Origin: a virus
DNA length: 57,728 nt
Strand: one strand, 5' to 3'
Virus record (IMG/VR): IMGVR_UViG_3300025151_004898
Coordinates: 1-57,728 of that record
A program made the translations under genes and the position numbers. Within the stretch, counting starts at the first letter, position 1, and the number at the start of each line of letters is the position of its first letter. This document shows positions 53,382-57,728 of the stretch, one piece after another. The notes beneath the pieces were generated by a model. It ran no database searches. It worked only from the letters and a program-made list of their open reading frames with translations, and was not told the origin of the DNA.

Positions 53382-54229
53382 TAGTACAAATTACTCTTAC
53401 CCGAGACGAATTGTTTTTAATTAAAGAGATGTTACCACAGTGGCAAAAGTACGCAGATGCTTTTGTTTTCATGGTTGATAGATCCGTTGATGGGACATAT
53501 GAGTTCTTAATGGAAAATAAAGAAAAGTACAATATTCTCAGTGTTCTACAAACTAACTGGGAGATGGATGGGTTAACTGTAGAAACTGATGAGAGGCAAA
53601 GATTATATGATGAAGCATTCAAACACAGTGGAAAAATCATATGTCTTGATACTGATGAATATATTGATGGTAATGTCACCAAGGAACAACTGGAAGGTGT
53701 CTTGGAACAAAATAAAAATTCTTTGTTTATGGCACCATGGATTCAATATACAGGAAAAAATAATATAAGAGTGGACGGTCCTTGGAGAACTAATTACAAG
53801 GATAGAATTGGTTCTTATGAAAAGAGAGGTGAGTTCGCAGACGCAGTACGTCACTCGGAACATATGCCATTGAGCGACAATACATACAGCTTTCAATATC
53901 CACAATTATTCATATCACATCTTCAGTGGTTAGATAAAGTTACCGTTGCTGTTAAGCAATATTATTGGAAGATTTCTGATTATGTTGCTAATCATGAGCA
54001 TGGAGCAGAAATAATTCCCTCTTACTTATATGATCAGTCCGTCAATAATTTTGAATGGGAATATGCAGAAATAGATTTTCCTTTGTTAGTTGACGAGCAC
54101 ATTTATGATAAGAATGATTTGGAAAATAGTTTTAAGTATCAATATATTAAAAATAATGTCGAGAAGTATGATATTCCAAACATGAATGATTGGGGACTAG
54201 GTATTCACTCTGGGGAGCTGTTCAAATGA
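53378..54229 (+). CDS. Glycosyltransferase family 2-like protein
   Basis: 283 aa from the ATG at 53378 (ATGA overlap; a TTG at 53363 is rejected). IVQITLTRDELFLIKEMLPQ-WQKYADAFVFMVDRSVDGTY is the start of a GT2-like nucleotide-sugar fold ('...D-S-DgT--'), and KIICLDTDEYIDGNVT holds the DxDE metal motif. The second half (RVDGPWRTNYKDRIGSYEKR, FISHLQWLDKVTVAVKQYYW) is similar to other phage and bacterial GT2 relatives. Acts on an unknown acceptor. Confidence 0.72.
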   Translation: MIVQITLTRDELFLIKEMLPQWQKYADAFVFMVDRSVDGTYEFLMENKEKYNILSVLQTNWEMDGLTVETDERQRLYDEAFKHSGKIICLDTDEYIDGNVTKEQLEGVLEQNKNSLFMAPWIQYTGKNNIRVDGPWRTNYKDRIGSYEKRGEFADAVRHSEHMPLSDNTYSFQYPQLFISHLQWLDKVTVAVKQYYWKISDYVANHEHGAEIIPSYLYDQSVNNFEWEYAEIDFPLLVDEHIYDKNDLENSFKYQYIKNNVEKYDIPNMNDWGLGIHSGELFK

Positions 54230-55014
54230 GAGTTTTAGTAACAGGAGCGAACGGGTATGTTGCTAGGAGTTTAATTCAAAATTTTTCCAACAAATATGAT
54301 ATGGTCGGGATATCAAGAGATGATTTTGATTTGACTGATACAAGAGCTACGTGTGAGTGGTTCGCAGATAATCATTTTGATGTAGTGCTGCACACCGCAA
54401 TTGTTGGTGGGAATAGATTGAATCAAGACACGCATGATGTTACTGATCAGAATTTGTTGATGTATTATAACTTACTGGGTAACAGAGAAAGCTATGGTAA
54501 GTTTATAAATTTTGGTTCTGGTGCAGAACAATTTCAACCACATTCTCCTTATGGAATAAGTAAAAAAATAATAGCCGATTCTGTTGCTAATACAGAAGAT
54601 TTTTATAACATACGCATATTTGGTGTTTTCGATGAGAATGAATTGGATCGACGTTTTATTCTTTCGAATATGCTTCGTTATCTCAATAAAGAGTCAATGA
54701 TTATTCATGAAAATAAGTTGATGGATTTTTTCTACATGAAGGATCTGGTTTCGGTAGTGGAGTATTACATCGAACACTCTCAGTTATCCAAGCAGGTTAA
54801 TTGTTGTTATAATGAAAAATATACTCTTTACTCCATAGCTCAGATGATAAATCAGTTGAGTGATTATGACGTTCCTATTGAGGTTCCGAGTAAGAGTGTG
54901 AGTAGCTATTACTGTGGAGAGTCTATTTTACCTCCTATAAATATTATTGGATTGCAGTCCGGAATACTAAATATGTTTGAACAATTACAAAAAGGATATA
55001 GTTATTATGAGTAA
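54226..55014 (+). CDS. NAD-dependent epimerase/reductase (GDP-fucose/colitose synthase-like)
   Basis: 262 aa from the ATG at 54226 (ATGA overlap with the previous stop). RVLVTGANGYVARSLIQNFS is a near-complete GxxGxxG loop; DDFDLTDTRATCEWFADNHF with DVVLHTAIVGGNRLNQD recalls GDP-L-fucose synthase ('D--D---v---f---k-d-v-h-AA-vGG'); FINFGSGAEQF gives the Ser strand, SPYGISKKIIADSV the YxxxK pair. ColC, GDP-colitose synthase, is of this type, so it may be the closing epimerase/reductase for a ColD product. Shorter than fucose synthase (about 320). Confidence 0.8.
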   Translation: MRVLVTGANGYVARSLIQNFSNKYDMVGISRDDFDLTDTRATCEWFADNHFDVVLHTAIVGGNRLNQDTHDVTDQNLLMYYNLLGNRESYGKFINFGSGAEQFQPHSPYGISKKIIADSVANTEDFYNIRIFGVFDENELDRRFILSNMLRYLNKESMIIHENKLMDFFYMKDLVSVVEYYIEHSQLSKQVNCCYNEKYTLYSIAQMINQLSDYDVPIEVPSKSVSSYYCGESILPPINIIGLQSGILNMFEQLQKGYSYYE

Positions 55015-56257
55015 ACCCACAGTTACATTGTGCATGATTGTAAAGGATGAGACACATGTTATTGAGCAGTGTCTTCGCTCCATGGCAAAATATGTGGATA
55101 GATATGACATCACTGATACTGGATCGACTGATGGAACACCAGAACTTATTGAGAAGGTAATGAATGAACTTGGAGTTCCCGGTAAGGTGTACCTTTCTGA
55201 CTGGAAGGGGTTTGGTGATCATGCAAATCGAATTGGTTCTAGAACAGAGGCATTCCATAATGCAGAAGCTGGTGGTGCGGACTATGCGTGGGTGATTGAT
55301 GCTGATGATTACATTGAGGGTGAGTTTCAGTATCCTGAAAACATGACATCTGATGGGTATACTCTATTAATCAAGCGGGGTGATTTCAGTTGGTGGAGGA
55401 ATCAGATTTTCCGGTTGGATCTTGGTTGGCGATATGTTGGCGTTCTTCATGAATATGCAGATGCAACCAAGAAGAGTCCTGCTGCATTTGCAAAGATAGA
55501 GGGGAACTATCACGTTACCGCCAGAACAGAGGGAGCAAGGAACGTTGGTATTACTCCTTTTGAGAAATATGCTAGGGACGCAGAATTATTGGAGAAAGCG
55601 TTAGAGGATGAGCCAGACAATGCTAGGTATCAATTCTATCTTGGGCAGAGTTATTTTGATTCTCAGCAGTGGGAAAAATCAAAGGAAGCATATAGGAAGC
55701 GGGTCGAGATGGGTGGTTGGCCAGAAGAGGTTTTCTATTCCCAGTTCCGAGTTGGTTTGTTGTGTGGGTTCACTAAGGATCCATTTGAGGTTATTGTCAA
55801 GGAATTGATAGAAGCATATAACATTCGCCCAACTCGTGCTGAACCGTTGGTTGAATTGTCGAGGATTTATAGGATGACAGATAAACCTTCTGCTGCATAC
55901 ATCTTTGCAAAACTTGCCGCCGAAACACCATATCCTGCGGATGATATTCTGTTTATAAGTGATGATGTTTATAGGTTTGGTGCTTTGGATGAGCTTGGTG
56001 CTGTTGCATATTATGCAGGGAGACCTCTCGAAGGATATAACGCATGTAAGATGCTCGTAGAAGAAAATAGAGCACCAGCAGACCATGCGGAAAGAGTCAA
56101 GACAAATCTAAAGCAGTATGAGGATGTTATTCAACAAATGGCACCAGCAAATCAACCAGAAGTCATACACAAAAAGCTAGATACTCTAAAGGAAAAACAA
56201 AAAGAGCTAAAAACTTCAGCTAAAAATTTTAAGAAAAAGAAAGTAAAAAGTAGGTAA
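55007..56257 (+). CDS. GT2 glycosyltransferase with TPR-like C-terminus
   Basis: 416 aa from the ATG at 55007, which overlaps the previous stop by eight bases (AAGGA upstream). VTLCMIVKDETHVIEQCLRS and DITDTGSTDGTPELIEKV are the GT2 nucleotide-sugar signature; YAWVIDADDYIEG is the DxDD metal motif. After about residue 200 TPR-like helices follow (NARYQFYLGQSYFDSQQWEK, SKEAYRKRVEMGGWPEEVFY). The C-terminus is basic and coiled. TPR-linked GT2 enzymes often modify protein chains; the adjacent collagen-like fibre is a natural candidate. Last gene of the island. Confidence 0.85.
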   Translation: MSKPTVTLCMIVKDETHVIEQCLRSMAKYVDRYDITDTGSTDGTPELIEKVMNELGVPGKVYLSDWKGFGDHANRIGSRTEAFHNAEAGGADYAWVIDADDYIEGEFQYPENMTSDGYTLLIKRGDFSWWRNQIFRLDLGWRYVGVLHEYADATKKSPAAFAKIEGNYHVTARTEGARNVGITPFEKYARDAELLEKALEDEPDNARYQFYLGQSYFDSQQWEKSKEAYRKRVEMGGWPEEVFYSQFRVGLLCGFTKDPFEVIVKELIEAYNIRPTRAEPLVELSRIYRMTDKPSAAYIFAKLAAETPYPADDILFISDDVYRFGALDELGAVAYYAGRPLEGYNACKMLVEENRAPADHAERVKTNLKQYEDVIQQMAPANQPEVIHKKLDTLKEKQKELKTSAKNFKKKKVKSR

Positions 56258-57525
56258 TGTCCGACATAGAAACTGAGTCATACATTATACTGGAGACTAT
56301 CCACAACGAACTGCAAGAGGGTACTGTTGTAGAGAAAGTTGAGGATTCTGTACGTGCAGATTATAATGTTGTACTTGGTGTCGGTCTGGATTCCGTTAAA
56401 TTTATAAGTGAAAATGGAAATGTTTTTAAATTATCTGGATCAAAACAAAAGATTCTATCCATAGCAGAGCCTCTAATATCAAATAAAAAGGAGGCCGCTC
56501 CTTCGCCTGTTATCAATATTCAAGAAGTTCGGGGAGTTGACGGTGCAAGAGGAAAACGTGGTTTGCAGGGACCGCCTGGTCCACAGGGTCCACAGGGTCC
56601 ACAGGGCGAGATTGGACCACAGGGCCCTCGTGGTGACCGTGGAGAACTTGGGGAATCTGGTTCTGATGGTGCATCTGGTGTCGGAGTTGGGTTTGTAGAT
56701 AATTTAGATCAGGATACAATGCTTGTTCGTCTAACGGACAATACTGTTTTTGAAGTCAAGCTACCCAAAGGGGCCCCCGGTCTAAACGGGGTTCCCGGTG
56801 TAGCTGGTCCAACTGGTGATAGTGGTTCGGACGGTAAAGATGGTAAAGATGGTAAAGATGGTGAACGGGGAATTGATGGTAAGCCGGGTAAGGACGGTAA
56901 GTCGGGTAAGGACGGTAAGCCGGGTAATGACGGTAAACCGGGTAACGCGGGTAAACCGGGCAAAGATGGTAAACCGGGGAAAGACGGCAAGAATGGTCTT
57001 GATGGTAAGGATGGTAAGGACGGGGATATTGGTCCCCAAGGGATACGTGGTGAACGCGGACCAGCTGGTGAGAAAGGTGAGCCGGGTGTTGATGGGAAGG
57101 ATGGCAATGATGGTTCCTCTGGTGTTGTTAGCGCAAGATTCCCACTGAAGTATGATGAAACAAAACAAGAATTAACTTTTGATTCTAAATCACTAGAAAA
57201 GGTTCTTTCAATACCAAATGTGGATCCCATGGCTATTAATAATTTACTTACAGCTATTGGTGGTGGTGGTGCTGTTGGAATTAAGCACGATGGTAGGATG
57301 TTAATTAAATCTGTTTCCGACATACAGGTGAAGCGAGGATTGGATGCTGTTCGTCGAGGTAAGAATGTAGATTTAGAATTGGATGTTGATGTACCTTTTA
57401 GTTTTTCTGGAACTACAATATCAGGACAAAAAAATGAATCTGAATTAGGTACTGGTGACTTTTGGTTTAATACCACTTTAGGCAAATTGTTTTTTAGAAT
57501 TGATGCTAGTTGGATAGAAGTATGA
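56257..57525 (+). CDS. Collagen-like fibre protein
   Basis: 422 aa. N-terminal 90 residues form a globular anchor ([20 protein letters not shown]). Then two Gly-X-Y collagen-like blocks: about residues 92-146 ([20 protein letters not shown] type) and 173-287 ([20 protein letters not shown] type), with a short non-collagen linker [20 protein letters not shown]. The C-terminal 135 residues are a trimer-forming tip ending in the [23 protein letters not shown] motif. It starts with a one-base overlap with the GT2 gene, so it is expressed with the glycosyltransferases. Phage collagen-like proteins are usually tail or head fibres. Confidence 0.9.
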   Translation: MSDIETESYIILETIHNELQEGTVVEKVEDSVRADYNVVLGVGLDSVKFISENGNVFKLSGSKQKILSIAEPLISNKKEAAPSPVINIQEVRGVDGARGKRGLQGPPGPQGPQGPQGEIGPQGPRGDRGELGESGSDGASGVGVGFVDNLDQDTMLVRLTDNTVFEVKLPKGAPGLNGVPGVAGPTGDSGSDGKDGKDGKDGERGIDGKPGKDGKSGKDGKPGNDGKPGNAGKPGKDGKPGKDGKNGLDGKDGKDGDIGPQGIRGERGPAGEKGEPGVDGKDGNDGSSGVVSARFPLKYDETKQELTFDSKSLEKVLSIPNVDPMAINNLLTAIGGGGAVGIKHDGRMLIKSVSDIQVKRGLDAVRRGKNVDLELDVDVPFSFSGTTISGQKNESELGTGDFWFNTTLGKLFFRIDASWIEV

Positions 57526-57531
57526 TAAATA
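57524..57531 (+). promoter_or_regulatory. Late promoter element GATAAATA before the second fibre gene
   Basis: Seven of eight match to TATAAATA, overlapping the previous stop, with the next ATG 19 bases on. AAAGGA lies at 57536-57541, so the late transcript would have a short leader with a ribosome site. Confidence 0.6.
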
Positions 57532-57550
57532 CAATAAAGGATAAAATCAA

Positions 57551-57728
57551 ATGAGTGCGTATTTCCCTAAAAATCCATCAGACGGAGAAAAAGTTACCAT
57601 TGGATCAAAGCAATGGGAATTTTCATCAACTTATGGTGTTTGGAATAAGGTTGGTGGGGACGGTTCTACAGGAGCCACAGGAGCCGCTGGTGTCACAGGT
57701 GCCACTGGTGCCACGGGTGCAACTGGTG
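57551..57728 (+). CDS. Collagen-like fibre protein, N-terminal part (cut by window end)
   Basis: 59 complete codons are visible and the frame stays open. MSAYFPKNPSDGEKVTIGSK-QWEFSSTYGVWNKVGG is a short chaperone-free N-terminal module of tail fibres ('P-dg---t-g-----y-...gvW-kv'), then Gly-Ala-Thr repeats (GATGAAGVTGATGATGATG) begin, in contrast to the Lys/Asp-rich repeats of the previous gene. Partial at the 3' end. Preceded by a late promoter element. Confidence 0.85.
   Translation, partial: MSAYFPKNPSDGEKVTIGSKQWEFSSTYGVWNKVGGDGSTGATGAAGVTGATGATGATG

Noticed and set aside
56830-57030. Repeated GGTAAAGATGG-type units resembling a repeat array
   Set aside because: These are in-frame Gly-Lys-Asp codons of a collagen-like protein; there are no unique spacers, so it is not a CRISPR array.
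56709-57485. A 258-codon open frame on the minus strand opposite the collagen-like gene
   Set aside because: It is the mirror of Gly-X-Y repeats (reads as Pro/Ser/Leu repeats), with no ribosome site; the + frame has clear fibre modules.

Overview
The window is a contiguous 57.7 kb piece of an AT-rich T4-type myovirus genome, most like the marine T4 relatives (cyanophage and similar groups). The evidence is the near-complete T4 morphogenesis order (48/53/25/6/7/8, 13-14-15-16-17-18-19-20, prohead core genes, 21-22-23), the recombination and replication set (gp32, UvsY, UvsW, gp47/46, gp45/44/62, RegA), the late sigma factor gp55, and NATAAATA late promoter elements in front of many late genes. 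No photosynthesis genes, integrase, tRNA or CRISPR array was seen. The host cannot be named from the sequence. Nearly all genes are on the + strand; only five (973-3253) are on the - strand.

Layout. (1) 1-972: gp32 behind two matched tandem RNA hairpins, with its terminator lying inside the convergent neighbour. (2) 973-3253, minus strand: gp4 head completion, a tail-tube-fold protein, gp26-like hub chaperone with a -1 frameshift signal into a 64-codon frame, and an unknown gene. (3) 3288-14919: baseplate genes. (4) 14965-26707: neck, terminase, sheath, tube, portal, prohead core, protease, scaffold and capsid, closed by a strong terminator. (5) 26785-33251: tail-tube-like protein, uvsY, uvsW, an LSm-like protein, gp55, gp47 and gp46. 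(6) 33251-36656: an accessory cassette of a PLP fold-type II enzyme, a eukaryotic-type (GSII) glutamine synthetase and a DNA-methylase-like protein. (7) 36653-40887: gp45-gp44-gp62-regA, with a SET-domain protein and a GroES/gp31-like co-chaperonin inserted between gp44 and gp62. (8) 40887-56257: a tightly packed 16-gene sugar island. (9) 56257-57728: two collagen-like fibre genes, the second cut by the window end.

The sugar island is the most unusual part. It encodes a 4,6-dehydratase, two different PLP 3-dehydratases that both carry His-His where normal aminotransferases have the PLP lysine (one E1/RfbH-like with an Fe-S cysteine set, one ColD-like), a thiamine-diphosphate enzyme, a DRE-TIM aldolase, epimerase/reductases, a HAD phosphatase, a PurF-like phosphoribosyltransferase fusion and several glycosyltransferases including two GT10 family members. 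This is the enzyme set expected for 3,6-dideoxy and possibly C-branched hexoses (colitose/abequose/yersiniose-type chemistry). It lies between regA, where T4 has gene 43, and collagen-like fibre genes, so the products may decorate the virion fibre or the host surface.

Regulation. T4-type late promoters precede the structural genes and the fibre gene; gp55 to recognise them is encoded here. Two late genes (26785 and 27729) start so close to the promoter element that their late mRNAs would be leaderless. Inside operons most genes overlap by ATGA or TAATG, pointing to translational coupling.
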